A stretch of 64,000 nucleotides of DNA from the NCBI GenBank assembly GCA_015350385.1, contig WNKI01000001.1, positions 11,037,302-11,101,301 of the forward strand, given 5' to 3'. Below the pieces are notes generated by a model. The model did not search any database and was not told where the DNA came from. It saw only the letters and a program-made list of their open reading frames with translations. Both the position numbers and the translations under genes were made by a program. Shown here in pieces: positions 1-12,525 of this stretch; the stretch's first letter is position 1; the number at the start of each line of letters is the position of its first letter. This DNA is from Aculops lycopersici. Lineage: Eukaryota > Arthropoda > Arachnida > Trombidiformes > Eriophyidae.

Positions 1-3000
1 CCCTCAAGTTAAGCAAAAAGTTTTCACCCAAATCCTCGGCCACCTGAAACTTGGACTGTTTTGCGTACTTTTAATTTGGTCTTCTCTCTTTCTAAGGATC
101 AACTAATCTCGTCGATTGGTTGCACACGAATTCCCTATCTAGTAGCAGTAGTAGTGGGTTTTACTAGTACTAAATAGGAACTACTTAGAAGTCAAGAAAC
201 TAGATTTTACGATCAAACCTCAGCGCAGCGCGAGATATTCAATTAGTGGCGCAGCCAACAAGTGGCCATTGGTGCTCGAGTTAGCCACTTGTTGGCTAAC
301 GCAAGCTTCGAACCATCAGCCGACCAAAGGCGACCACAACAGAAGCTCCAAAAGTCCATCGAATTTCCATTATCTAGGCCACCAACAAGCAGAAATACTC
401 ACTTACTCTCAACTCACGTTTACTATAATAACCAGTGCTCCCCTCTGTTTTTATGGCAATTTGATTGAGTCATAAATCATATTTATCGAGTGTGTAAACC
501 GAAATTTTATTTCCCTCTTCTCTCCTCGTTATTATGATACGTGAACGTTTTAGTCGAGCAAAGTAAATGCAACAACTATAACGATAAAACCGACAAATTT
601 GCCGCACATTTGGCACCCAATTGTTGTCACATTAGCGGATGCAATGATATAGTGAAGGGAGTTTTAGCTTTAGGTTTAAACTAACAATATTTTGAGACGA
701 TACCTCTATATAAATCTTCTGTATTCTAATTTGCATTCTGCTGATAACAAAACAACAGCTGCTGCTGCTGCTGCTGTTGGCTCGCCTACCTTGCGTATCC
801 CGTCGGGCGGCCGAGCAGGTAAATCATGCTTAGCTTCGATCGCCATCTTTGTTGACTATTTAGTCATAGGAGGTGGAAAAATAGGCTTCAAAAGAGCGCA
901 TCGCATCGCAACTAAACCGAACCAAACCGATTTCCTGTTTGCTCTCGAGAGTTCAGCCGAGCAAGCAACTGCTGTGGCCGGCGCTGCTCACTTGGTTCAA
1001 GTTTCTCCCCTCCATTGGGCTCCGCTTTTCGGCCAGTTTGTGCGACTGTGCGCGTGTGACAAGGCAGCACTCAAGTTGCGCGTTAGTTAGCAGCTCACTC
1101 GACTGCTCATCTGGTGCCATCGCCAGCGCTGCTCTCTTGGTTAGTTAGTTTGCTGCGTTAGTTTTTGTGTGCGCGCCCAAGATAAATCATCGCCACCAGC
1201 CCGCAGACCAAGTGAGCGGCCAACATTTTGTATATGCGTGCAGAGGGGGGCTGCTCACTTGGTTGCGCTGGCCACAATTGAATTCGAATTCGAATTTGAA
1301 TTCGAACTAGCAACCAGCAACTCCAACTTGGAGTTTCTATGGGAGACCTCTGCATTCGAATTGAATAGCGAAGCGGCCAGCGGAGAGTTTCTCTTGCTTG
1401 ACTCAGTGTTAGTGTTATAACAAAGTCTTATAATAATACACTGACGTTGATCAATGTGTCACTCTACTCCAGAGTCACTGCTGCTGTCAGTATTATCCTG
1501 CTCGTCGTCGTCGTCGTCTTTGTATACAAAAGTCCAACACAAACTCCGGCAACTCGATTTGGTTACAAGAGAGAAAGAGAGCATTGTGCTGCGACTTCCT
1601 CTCTCGCGTCGGGTGGCGTCAGTTGGCCCAAATGACGCCTATAAGTCGGCCAAAGCAAAGCGAGATGTCGGTTGGCCACTTTGGCCGACGCCACTGCCGC
1701 TGCTGCCTCGGCCGCCACCGATTCTGCAACCAGGACAACGAGCTGCCTAAAGGCATTGCTAAACCAACGCAAATTTTCCACTCGTTGTCGCCGTCGCATT
1801 CGAGGCATTTGAACTTCGCTGCCACTCGCGATTCGCGATGGGAAATCAGACACAAACGCGGAGCCAACAAGGAAAACTAATGTCAAAATTCCAGCCCCAA
1901 CTCAAACTCCAGTGGCAACAGCGGGAGCTTCGTCGACTTTGCCAACTTTGCTATTATATCAACGCTAGCGGCGGCCAACCGCCACGACGATTGCCTTTGC
2001 AGCCGAGAGGATTAGCTTCGGTTGACGCAGCCAACGAGAGGAGACTTTCGGCCTGCAACTCGCTCGCCTGTGACGCAACCCAGAGTTCTGCTGCACAACT
2101 AGCGCCGACCGGATGAAGCCCGGCCACTTGCTTGTCGGCTTGCAGTGGTGGCGACATCAGGAGCCAAAGGGAACTCAAGTCGAGAGAGAGGCGAAGAGAA
2201 AGAGGGAGGGAGAGAATGGGCGCCGATGACGAACGAGCTCGCGCCTATAAGCTCGAGATGACGATCACTTTCTGCTCGTTGGGCGATTGATTTTCGGGTT
2301 AGATAGCGACAACTTTTCCACATTCGCCAGCAGCGGAACCGGAGCCGTAAACGACCACCACGACGAAGAGCCAAGCGGAAGTGAGTCTAAGCAGAATGGC
2401 GAGCGAGAGGCGGATGCGCCTAAGCGGCGCCAGCTGATCAGTGGGATCAGCCGGCCGACTTTTGGCGCAAACTCTCGCTCAGTTTCCAGCGAGAGAGTTG
2501 ACAGGAAATTGATTTTGCAACTTCCGCCTCCCGACTCTCCCCTTCGGTGGGCGCGAGTGGGCGGCAAGTTGGTTGCGACAGCGGCGGCGGCGGCGCGGCC
2601 AGTGATGCGATTTATAGAAACGCTGGTGGCGATTTATCAAGTTGGCCGCTGACTTCCGTTCCTTAGTCTCCAACTCGGAGGAGCCTCGCCTTTTGGCGCT
2701 CTGTTCGCCTCCAGAGCTAGATGTTTCAATTTCCGCTTGCTTGACGCAGCGAGCTTCGGTTGCGCTAACAGTGCAAAATCAGCGGGACTTTGCACTGTTG
2801 GCTATTGACGATGTGTCGCCAAGTTTGGCGAGAATCTCTGGCGCCTCGAGTGGCGCCAGCGGAGATTGGAGCAGATAAGCCGCACGAGGCGGCCGCCGCT
2901 TCAGTTGGTGCCTAATGCTAGAAAGACTGGAGAAACTAATGGTAGCGACACCAGAGTCGACCCGTTGGCTTGGCATTGAGCGCCTAGCGTTCTCCTCTTG

Positions 3001-5485
3001 CTCGGCACAAACTGAAAAGTGTCGCTATAGAGAAAGAGGCGCCATAGTGTGAGGCAAGTTCCTCAAAAGTCGCCCGGCCATTTATCACACCGCCAGCGAG
3101 TTGGCGTGAAAATCCCACCTCTCGAGTGCATCAATATAGATTAAGGCTAGAGTTAAAATCTAGTCGGCAACGACGATGAAAGTAGCAACCAAGTCGGCGA
3201 GACCAACTTCCGGCCCCGAAGCAAAATTGATTCCATCTCGATGTGGTTAGATTATCTCGCTTGCTAAGCAGATTTCTCATTAGCTCTAGGCTTCCTCTCG
3301 TCGTCGTCGTCTTATCATGCTTGGTGCTTGCGCTTCGTGAGCAATCGGTGGCTTCGGAGTGAGTTGAAAATGCAACCACCATCTTATCTCCAAAACTCAA
3401 TTTGGATGCCCCGCTGCTGCAACGAGCGACGCACGCATATCTGGCTCATGAGCGGAGATGAAGTCGACTGCCGGCGTCGCCCTGCAGTCGAGTTGCTGTC
3501 TTGTCTTATCGTTTAGTTGTCGTGCTTCTATATTAGCTACATTGTAGCTGCTTAACATATAAACGAGACGATTGTTGCGAGAGAATTTAAGTGGTCGCGC
3601 AGCTAGATAGACAGAGACAGGGAAAGAGGAAATTAAATTCAAACTCTCGCCTCGGGGAAAATGGAGGAAATCGTGGCGAGTTTTGCTCGCTCACCCACCA
3701 GAAGAATAACTCGACCTCTAAAATCTGAGGCTCAACTGAAAACCCCACTCCCAAAAGGACAACCACTACCCGGGCCACCACATGACGCAACCAACTGGAT
3801 AGCGAAAAACCAATTACCTGTTTCGGCGGCGGCGGCGGCGGCCACTCACCTGTCAGTCTGTTTTGCTCACCTGTTCGCGCAGAGGAACGCAAAAAACAAT
3901 CGGCGGCTCGTTGGCAGGTAGGTGGTTGCCCATGACGCGAATGCTAATTGGCTGGCCAGGTAATTGAGCCTTCCAAGTGGCAGCTCGAGCGCCACCGACT
4001 TGTTTGCATGCAGAGGAGGTTCACTCGCCCGCTCACTTGCTAAGCGGAGAGACTCAAAACTTGAAAGAGTGGATAGCAAAACGGGAAGCCCACGTAATAG
4101 GCGAGTATCTCTTTGAAACTTGAAAAGACAAAAGAGCGAGAGAGAGAGAGGAAGTTGCATTAGAGGGCAGAATTTTACAGCCAACCAAATGTTATGAAAA
4201 TTTATGGCGCGCTTGCTCTTTTTAAAGGCAACAACGGCAACTAACAAAACAGCATCTAGATTCCAGAATCTAGACTCGGAGCTGCGAGGTAACAAAAGTT
4301 TCCATTTGGAACAAGGAGTGCAAAATAGAGGAAACACGAAATGCGAATGCGAACATGAGAAAAAACACCAACCAAAGAGACAGGGACTATAATTTGTGCA
4401 AAGGGAGGCGAGGGGTTTTTGCTGGAAAGTGGCACTATCCAAATGTACAGTCCCACTTCTCGCGTGTGTGACTCGCTCGAGCTTCGCGAGTAGCAAGTTG
4501 CCACACTAGCGACTGAAGCGCGCGCCAGAGAGACTCGCGTGTGAATTGATATTGATTAGTTGCAACTGCTCTTTTCTCCCACTTCCGGTGTCTATATGCT
4601 GGCAACGCGCGTTTTGCATCACAATCCATTGCGAGTTTCTGCACCAAACTCAGAGGCTGACGGCACTGGTGGTGTCTGTTACTCTTGCCATTGCGTCACC
4701 TTGTTCGGTTCACTCCGCTAGCTTCTAAATGGAGCGGCTGAACAACTAGCGGCGGCGGCGGCGGCTCAACGCGTCGCCCAGTTGACATCTAATTTATGTC
4801 CGGCGAGTGGCAACTTTGCCATTCGAGCGCCACGCTCGTCGGTGTCCTCGCCACTATAGCGACCACTAGCTGCAACTCCAGTGTTGGTGTCTCAATTCCT
4901 TCAACAAAAACAACAACCACGACAACATCACCGAGAGCAGTCCGATGCTCGCGCCGCTCCCCTCCTCTCCCCTTGTTCAGCGACACGACGATATCTTCTC
5001 TTTGCGTCTGTCGCTCGCCCCTTCGTGTTTTCCAATTTCCGCTTGCACATTTGTCACCGGAACTAAAACTAGAACTTGACTTTAGCTCTCCATCTCTCGC
5101 TCTATCTAACCGTTGGACAGTTGCGCTCTCCACGGCCACAAACTAGGGACTCTTTGCGCGTGAGAATGTTGCGCAGAATTTTCAACTTGCCTAATGAGCA
5201 ACTCTTACTATACCTGGCACCGTAATGGAAATAAATGGATGCATATAGACGAGCGAGGTTTTGCATATGTTCGTTCATGCCGTCGCAGTTATCTTTTGTC
5301 CTTATTTTCTCTGGCTGAAGTCGAGATAAGAAAGCATCTCCAAAACTCAGTGGCAAATAGAAACTCACGCTGCTATTTGCCTTTAGGCGACAACAGGACA
5401 AACGATTTGCTCCTCTGTAACTTTCAGCTGAGGACACAAACTTCAATCCGTGCGTCCGATTTCACGCATCTTTACCTGGTTGGCG

Positions 5486-5537
5486 AGAATCTTGCGATCA
5501 AGTGAGCAGCCTTCTGCTCACTTGATCGCAAGATTCT
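5486..5537. repeat. Perfect 24-bp inverted repeat with 4-nt spacer
   Basis: Arms 5486-5509 and 5514-5537 are exact reverse complements, separated by CCTT. As RNA or extruded DNA this is a 24-bp hairpin. The arms contain the AAGTGAGCAG motif that recurs across the window. No flanking target-site duplication or transposase was seen. Confidence 0.9.
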
Positions 5538-7705
5538 TGAAGCGTCTGTCTTTTTTGCCAATAGATAGAAAGAAAAAAGATAGAATCTACTGGCTGGTTG
5601 CAAAACGAAACAAAAGTCACGAGAGTTCGGCGTCGCGATGCAGAATGAGAACTCGATGCTATTTGCCATGTAAAATTTTGCTTTGCTTTACTTTGCTCTC
5701 GACTACCACTAGGCCAACCAAATGGACAGCGACGAAGTAGACCACTGCCAGATTTGAACTCCACGCTTTCGATTTGGCGTCGCAAACTTTGTTACTTCAG
5801 CTACAGAGACACTGACGAGCATTTTGTAGCCGCTCTACCGCCGGCCCTAGTAGCTGGTGTGTCGGCGATTATTTATTACAACCTATCAAGTTGTTGGCGT
5901 AGTTTTGCGAGACTCTCTCTCTGCAGATTTGATTCGAGTTCGAAATTTTAGTTCAGCTTGAATCTCTGGAGGCCAAAGAGATGGATAGGGGGAGCGAGAG
6001 AAAAAATACAAAACCAAAAACAACAAACAAACGCTTAGTGCGCGAGTCTCCAGTTTGAGGCCAAGTGAAACTCGAACTGGATGCTCACACAAATGAGCGA
6101 GTGAAAGTGAGAGCCACACCCACTTGCTTCTGTCGCCACTCGTACGATTCAAATTTGATAGAACCGAATGAAACGAGACCAGACGAAATCAATTCTATTC
6201 AATTAAACGACATTGCGACCGCAACATAATCAATTAGTGGCCTTCGTTTGTTTCTTGGTTTATATTTGTGATGTGCGGAGACTGAGACGCAAACGTTGAA
6301 ATAAAATAGCGAAACAACTTTCACTCTATCGTCTCGCTTTCGCTTCTTCATCGAGCTCAAGTTGGTGGAGCGGCTTATTTTCATGTGTGCAATCGAATGG
6401 TGGTGGCCATTTGATAGAGTCGTAAATCATTAATCCAATTTGATCCGCCGGAAGCGAGAGCAAAGCAAAGTTTGTTTGGCAAGTCCAGTTGGCTCGCTCG
6501 CTCGCCGCATCCAGCGGGCGCTAATAATTGGCCCAAATGGCGAAGACTCTCGATTGGATTGAGATAAATCATCGAGTTTGGTCTCAGTGGCGGCTGCTGC
6601 TGCTCCCACTGCCAGCTAGTGAACCGCCGAGCCGAGCCGAGTCGAGTCGATTGATCTATTGATAGCACAGCGCTTGATAAGTTGTTGCCACTTGGCGTCT
6701 CGGTTAACCCACTTCCTTCGCGAGGGTTGAATCGTCGTTGTGTGTTGCGCCATGGCCTCTACGCCTATGGCAAAACCGATTACTCAATGTCCCGCGTCTT
6801 CTGAGCAGTAGGGGGCAGAGCAACCAACTTGAGCAGTCAAACTGGCTACTGGAGCAGTGGGACTTTTCGGCTTTTTCTACGTCGGCCGAGCAGCGCGGTG
6901 CCTATAAGTATGGCACAAAGCAAGAGGCAGACTCAGTGGAATTTAAATGCAATTTCTCACTCTCTTGTCCGTCCAACTGACAGGATGAAAAATACCAACT
7001 TCGACTTTTCCTTTTCTCGCCCCGAAGGCTTTCACCGAGTTTCATGTCGGGAGTTTGCATCAAATAGTGCGCTAGTCGCTGCACTTTTGCAGCTCAGTTG
7101 CGCGCTGAAAATAGACGCACCCCGAGAGGAGAGATACCGAGCCAACGAGGCACACTCCAAAGCGTTGGAGGCTTATAATCTGGGGAGAGATTCGAGATTT
7201 ATACTCGCAACACTAGCATTAAATCTAGCGGCGGCAACGTCGTCGTCCATTTTAATTCGATTATCTATTCTATTCTGGTTCGCTTTGGTTTGGTCTGGTT
7301 TGGTCTGGTTGCCAAGTTTTCCAACTTGAAACCACAACGACAACCAGTACCACGAAGACCGGAGAGCCACTTGAGTTTGTGCGTGTGCATTTTAAGCAAT
7401 ACCATAGACGGCAACACGCGCCAACACATCTAATCTGCGCGATTGACTTGATATTGCAACCACCACTTCCTGTTCCTATACTCCGAAGAGCAACTCTCTT
7501 GGCGTGTAGCGAGTGAGTGAGCATCGGAGGCGAGAATTATTGCGCCCATTATTCAAATTATTGTTTGCTTTAGTCTTTGCCTTTGCCCCGCTTGTCTCAG
7601 TTGGCGCTCTTCACGCGGGTTGCCCAAAACTAGAGTGCCACTCTTTGTGTCGGCCTCGGCTAGTTGACTAACGCGACCGGAAGTTGGTGTACTATACAAG
7701 CCAAC

Positions 7706-7742
7706 GACAGGGACAGGGACAGGGACAGTGACAGGGACACTG
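7706..7742. repeat. GGGACA/CAGTGA short tandem repeat
   Basis: Six or so hexamer units of GACAGG with one variant; simple sequence. Confidence 0.7.
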
Positions 7743-8247
7743 ACGCTCGTGTTGCTGATGTTGCAAACTAAGATTGATCATCCAAAGAGAAAACACTCTA
7801 CTCACTCTTCCATTGGCCTGCTCATTTCGAGGCGGAGAGGCGAGAATAAGCGAGGGAGCTCCACAGAAGTGAGCAAAATTTATAGGCACTCCAAGTGGCA
7901 GAGTATCGCAGGTTACTCTAAAGGAAGTTTAGTGGATAGAACCCATAACTTTTGCTTCTCTCTCTTCACGCAGACAACTAACCAACCGACTCAACGTATT
8001 TGAGTTACGTAATACCAAGGCAACCAACCAATCAGTTTGCCTTGTGTGTCCGAATTTGTACTCTCGTTTGCGCTCATTAATCAGGCGCGCTCCTGCTTTT
8101 ACTTACACCAACCGACGAAAATTTGTGCCAGCCAGCTCCTCTGGCGGGAGGCGAGGGAACTAAGACCTTTGGAGCAAGAGGAACATTGATACTAACATCA
8201 GGTTGTTTTTTGCTCCTAACTCAGATGTGCGCCTATTTCTCGACGCT

Positions 8248-8413
8248 GGCGCCACCTCGTGAGATTTCTCTCCAACTAGAGGTCCTATTTGGAGCCGGCG
8301 GTGGCCTAGAGTCGAGCGATCGAAGCGCCATCTAGCGAAAATAGAGCTGAACTAAACCAAGAGCGAGTCTCGTTCGAATTCGCGAACTCAAAGAGGCACA
8401 ACCAGCGCCACCT
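8248..8413 (-). promoter_or_regulatory. Cluster of three CTCF-like motifs
   Basis: Three matches within 166 bp, all in the same orientation. AGGTGGCGCC occurs at 8248-8257, AGATGGCGC at 8325-8333 and AGGTGGCGC at 8405-8413, read on the minus strand. The core AG(G/A)(T/G)GGCGC is the known CTCF recognition core in flies and vertebrates. The cluster lies beyond the 3' end of Antp, where a domain boundary would be expected. Binding is not shown. Confidence 0.5.
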
Positions 8414-8845
8414 GTTCGAAAACGAAGGCGCTAATTTTAATGAAAAGCAAACACAAAGTTTCTCTTGACATCCAAAGTTTTTGAGCCAAAGTGAAGTGAA
8501 GTGAGAGTAAAATTAAGAGTAGACCACCCGACTAATGAGCTGCCATCATCGAGTGCTTGTGTCGTATGTGTTTGCATTTAATTTACTCCTTCCATTCTTT
8601 AATTCAATCTCTCGGGTTCTGTGTTTTGTGATGGTGGTGGTGGTGGTCGTCTATCTCGACGCCATGGCCGCCGCCGATTCATTTGGTCGCCTGCTTGCTT
8701 GCTATCCCTATGGCAGCCGAGTATTTTCTTTAGAGTCGCTCGTGTCGTCATTCTAGTCCAACTTCTATCATTTCGGAGCGACTAGTTCCCTTCCTAGTTT
8801 TGGCCCATGAGTGCAAAAAAGCCGGAACTTTTGCTCGCGTCTTGC

Positions 8846-8872
8846 AAGTCACCTGTGTGCCTCAGGTGACTT
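8846..8872. repeat. 10-bp inverted repeat with CACCTG E-boxes
   Basis: AAGTCACCTG, a 7-nt spacer, then CAGGTGACTT. Each arm carries a CACCTG/CAGGTG E-box of the Snail/bHLH type. Confidence 0.7.
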
Positions 8873-9512
8873 ATTTGGCCACATAAAAGTTTCAAAAATT
8901 TCAGCCTAAATTCAGGTCTCAGTTTTGCCTTGCTGGAAAATGGTGGGAAGTTTTCAGTCCAATGAAAACTAAGGAGTTTCTCATTCTTTGCAGTGCATAT
9001 AAAAGTTTTCTCACCAAGACTCTCTGTTCTCAAAGCTGTAGTTGCTCGCCCGTGAATGCTCAGCGGCCATCGCGAGATTGACTGCACTCCTGCTTCGAAT
9101 TGAAAAGACTTCAAACGTTCGTATGCCCTACAGGTGGTTTTCTGGTTTCTGCGTCTCGTAATTTCCATCTTTCTTCTTTCAAATTCTTGATGTGTATTTT
9201 GTTATTTTCTGTATTTAATTACTGTGTTTGTGTTCAAGAGTCTATCTAAGGTAAAGTTTATTCCGACTCCCATTTTGGGTCTACATTGTTTTGTGTTGTT
9301 TTGTTTTGAGCGAGATTCTTGGTAATGGGAAACAGCTGAAGCTAGTTACCGATGTGTTACTTGCTAAATTTGGTTAGATTATCAAATCAAATAATTCCTA
9401 TTGGTTCTCTTTGCATATGTGTAATAATATTTAATATGTAATAATATGTATGGTTTTTTCTCTCTCCCTCTCTCTCTTTGCGTATGTTGTTTTTTGTTTG
9501 TTTCTCCAAGTG

Positions 9513-9518
9513 TTTATT
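9513..9518 (-). terminator. Candidate Antp poly(A) signal (AATAAA)
   Basis: TTTATT on the plus strand reads AATAAA on the minus strand, about 250 nt downstream of the Antp stop codon. A second copy at 9257-9262 is an alternative. Position and hexamer are the only evidence. Confidence 0.45.
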
Positions 9519-9768
9519 TCGCGGTGGTCTCTCAAGCGCTTGCTCTTTATATATTTCTTTGGAGTTCATATTACCCCATCTAGATAGTTGAGCAAACGCC
9601 TCGTTAATTTCGATTGCCTCATCACCGTTTATCTATTCTCTTAACTTATACAGGTGATGATCTGAAAAAATGAAAGAAGCTGACAAGAAGAGTTGAAAGT
9701 TGAGTTGTTGTGAGTTTTTGAATCAGGAACCGGAAATCGTTCGAGCGTCAGTTTAACATGCACACGCA

Positions 9769-10262
9769 CTAAATGTGCTCCTTCTTCGCCGGATTGTTAT
9801 TAGAATGATGATTGCCAAGCTCCTTCTTGATTCCCTTTATGCCACTTGGCAACTCTCCCTCAATCGACGAGGATGTATCTTGTTGCTGCTGGCTCATTTG
9901 GTGATTCAGGTGCCCATATCCATGCTGTTGATTAACCAACTGATGCTGCTGCTGCTGCTGCTGCTCATTTTTAACCTCGAGCTTCTGCTCCAATTTGGGT
10001 GTCGTCTCAGTCTCATTTATAATCAGCTCGTTCGAGCCATCTGCTCCCTCCTGGCCCTCCTCTCCCTCCTCCGGCTTCGACTCCTTCTTGTGTTTCATTC
10101 GTCTATTTTGAAACCAAATTTTAATTTGCCTCTCAGTGAGCGATAGCAGGTGGGCGATTTCAATGCGCCTCCGGCGCGTCAGGTACCTGTTAAAATGAAA
10201 CTCCTTCTCCAACTCCAACGTCTGGTGTCTGGTATAAGTTTGGCGGCCGCGTTTTCGCTCAA
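9769..10262 (-). CDS. Antp: Antennapedia homeotic protein, coding exon 2 (homeodomain and C-terminus)
   Basis: Second coding exon. An AG acceptor at 10264-10263 starts the exon at 10262; exons 1+2 total 2223 nt, giving 740 residues and a TAG stop. The homeodomain (residues 579-638, bases 10257-10078) starts RKRGRQTYTRHQTLELEKEF and keeps W48, F49, Q50, N51 and R53 of the recognition helix. The RKRGRQTYTR arm and the YPWMRNQF of exon 1 favour Antp over Scr or ftz. Departures from the usually invariant Antp sequence are Y11 to H, HALC to HLLS at 36-39, and W56 to H (RMKHKKE). The tail is acidic (EEGEEGQEG) and then Q/H-rich. The acceptor has only a weak pyrimidine tract, so the exact join is a prediction supported by frame and homology. 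Possible poly(A) signals lie at 9513-9518 and 9257-9262. Confidence 0.9.
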
Positions 10263-11700
10263 CTGTTTTGTTATAAGTTTAGTTTCGTTTTGAATTAGTG
10301 AGTGTTGGAGATGATGGCATCAAGAGTTGGTTAGTTATCTATCGTATCGGTTATATCATGGTTGCAATTTATAAAGAGAATCATCATCATCATCACAAGT
10401 TAGCAAGGAACCAGAAGAGGCAGAGTCGCAGCTTATAGGGTCGAGTTCAGGTGCTCGGCTTTCGAGAGGGATTTGAGGACGCGTGAGTTGATGTCGCGCG
10501 CGATGTTGCATTTATAGGACGCGGCCAGCTCACTTCCGCTCAGTGGTTGTCGCACGTTTCCCCTGGCAGCGCAGCAAATGGATTACATCACTATGGCCAA
10601 ATGAGCGTTGCAATTGCGAGCGAGCAAGTGTCTGCTCCGTGTAGCTCCTCCAATGACGCAACGCAGGCCGCACAAAAGGTGACTTGCTGCACTTATTTCT
10701 CTTCCACTATCCGAGTTGCTCTCCTGTGAACATTGTAGACGTTGCCGTCGGTGGCGGCTGAAATTCTGATGTTAGCTTAGTCTCACTCTCCTGCTCCCTC
10801 TCTCTCTCTCTCTCCTGTTAGTCGCCGTGGGATCTTGAGGCGATGTCTCAACTCGGCTCGCCTGGTTAGTCGAGTTGGTTGGTGGGTTTTGGTCGGTCGG
10901 TTGGCTGGCTGGCTGGTGGCAAGTGAGAGCAGCTGGCCAGAAGAGCGATCAGCGATAGGCCGCATTAGTGGCTTTCTCTCGCTTCCTCCCTTTTGCTCAA
11001 TGTCCAGCCAACTAGCTAGCAATCGGCCAACTCACTAACTGGCCGCGGGAATCCGCGGGGAACTCAACGGAGGGGAACAGTGGAGTCTGACGAGGCAGAA
11101 TCTCTCTTGGCGCCAGCAAGAGTGTCGAGCTCTCCGATTCCATCCGCCGACCAATCGGTTGAGAGGATAGAGCGAGCGAGAGAAAAGAGGCAGAGCAAAC
11201 GTTGCTTTCTACTTTGCCACTAATAGGTTCAATTTTTCATTCTGACACACACGCTGCCGCCGCCGCCGCCGCCAACCTAAAGAGCCCAGCGGAACCCAGA
11301 GCCAAGAACGTGAGTTTGCTTCTACTTTTGTTGAACTCAGAAACTATACTCTCTGGAGGCGACGTGAACCAGACAAACCGAAACTTGGTGGCGGAGGCCG
11401 CCGCTTAGCTCGCTCGTCGCGGAGCGCCGCCTCGCCTCAACTTGACTGAGCGGAAGTTAACTCTCAAGTTGCAAACAGCGGCCAGCTAGACCAACTTGCT
11501 CCCCGCAAGCAACTCGAGCTTTAGAAAACCAACACAATCTAACAAAAGCCCAAGGAGAAAGAGGAGGAGGCGGGATCTAGAACCAAGAGGAGGCGGCGCC
11601 AATGGCGATAGCAACAACCGCAGCGAGTCAGTGGTCGAAATAGAAGAAAAGAGCAGTCCCGCTTGGCTGATTACGCAACCGTGTGGCGCCTAAACGCGAA

Positions 11701-11736
11701 ACTTTCTCTCTCTCTCTCTCTTTCGAACTTGTGAAA

Positions 11737-11771
<35 letters not shown>
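11701..11771. repeat. (CT)n microsatellite
   Basis: Long CT runs directly next to the ACGT array; a further CT block lies at about 12052-12118. On the opposite strand these are GAGA runs. Confidence 0.9.
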
Positions 11772-11772
<1 letters not shown>

Positions 11773-11774
<2 letters not shown>

Positions 11775-11940
11775 GTACGTACGTACGTACGTACGTACGT
11801 ACGTACGTACGTACGTACGTACGTACGTACGTACGTACGTACGTACGTCGTACGTACGTCGTACGTCGTACGTCGTACGTCTACGTACGTATACGTACGT
11901 ACGTACGTACGTACGTACGTCGTACGTCGTACCGTACGAA
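11773..11940. repeat. (ACGT)n tetranucleotide satellite
   Basis: A self-complementary ACGT array of more than 160 bp with ACGTCGT variants, continuing for a few units after the gap at 11962. Apparent reading frames through it (TYVRTYVR) are artefacts. Confidence 0.95.
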
Positions 11941-11941
11941 C

Positions 11942-11961
11942 NNNNNNNNNNNNNNNNNNNN
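11942..11961. other. Assembly gap (20 N)
   Basis: Twenty N bases inside the ACGT array; the true array length is unknown. Confidence 1.
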
Positions 11962-12087
11962 ACGTACGTAGGTCGGTAACGTAAGTAAGAAAGAAAGACG
12001 ACGACCGTCCGTCGTCGTCGTGTACGTACACGACGTGCGCGTACTACGACTACTCTCTCTCTCTCTCTTCGTACTACGTGTACGTAC

Positions 12088-12118
<31 letters not shown>

Positions 12119-12515
12119 ACCGAGAGGAAACGTCTAGAGTTTGCGCCACTGACAAATGACTTGCACTCGTGCTTGCGATGTGCTCATTATAGTGCAAACA
12201 CTTGGCTTGCGTTGCGCAACCAGCAAAACATAGGACACATAATAATCTCTAGTTTCTCGCTCTCCTCCTTCTCTCGCCTCCTCCCTTTCTCTCTGACTGC
12301 TCATATATAACGACGCTCCACTTTTCGGCTTCGGCTTCGGCTTCAACTGTGGCCATAACTCTGACACGAGCTACCCGAGTTGGAGCTAGAGGAGGAAGAG
12401 TGAGTTTGGATTCTGACCGAGAGAGTCGATTTGGGCAATTGGCCGAGGCGAAGAAATGAACTTTGTGTATAGTCTGTTTAGTACAACAACCTGATCAGTG
12501 CAACCACTTCACCTT

Positions 12516-12525
12516 AGGTGGCGCC
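12516..12525 (+). promoter_or_regulatory. CTCF-like motif in the Antp intron
   Basis: AGGTGGCGCC on the plus strand, followed by ACTTGCC. It is a single copy inside the intron, between the satellite block and the nested gene. Confidence 0.3.

Larger units (their letters stand above)
1..9500. other. Gene-free region on the 3' side of Antp
   Basis: No open frame here resembles a conserved protein; the longest ones are low-complexity or antisense artefacts. The region holds short (GCT)n, (CT)n and GGGACA repeats, a 24-bp perfect inverted repeat at 5486-5537, a TATAAAA at about 8999 with no recognisable gene after it, CCTATAAG motifs at 1637, 2243 and 6900, and a cluster of three CTCF-like motifs at 8248-8413. 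The rightmost part is probably Antp 3' UTR and flank. Hox regulatory DNA is the likely role, by position only. Confidence 0.5.

Noticed and set aside
3867..4496. 209-codon minus-strand frame
   Set aside because: No domain, mixed low-complexity composition, no supporting start context; likely chance.
11683..12031. TYVRTYVR-type open frames
   Set aside because: Translation of the ACGT satellite and across the N gap.
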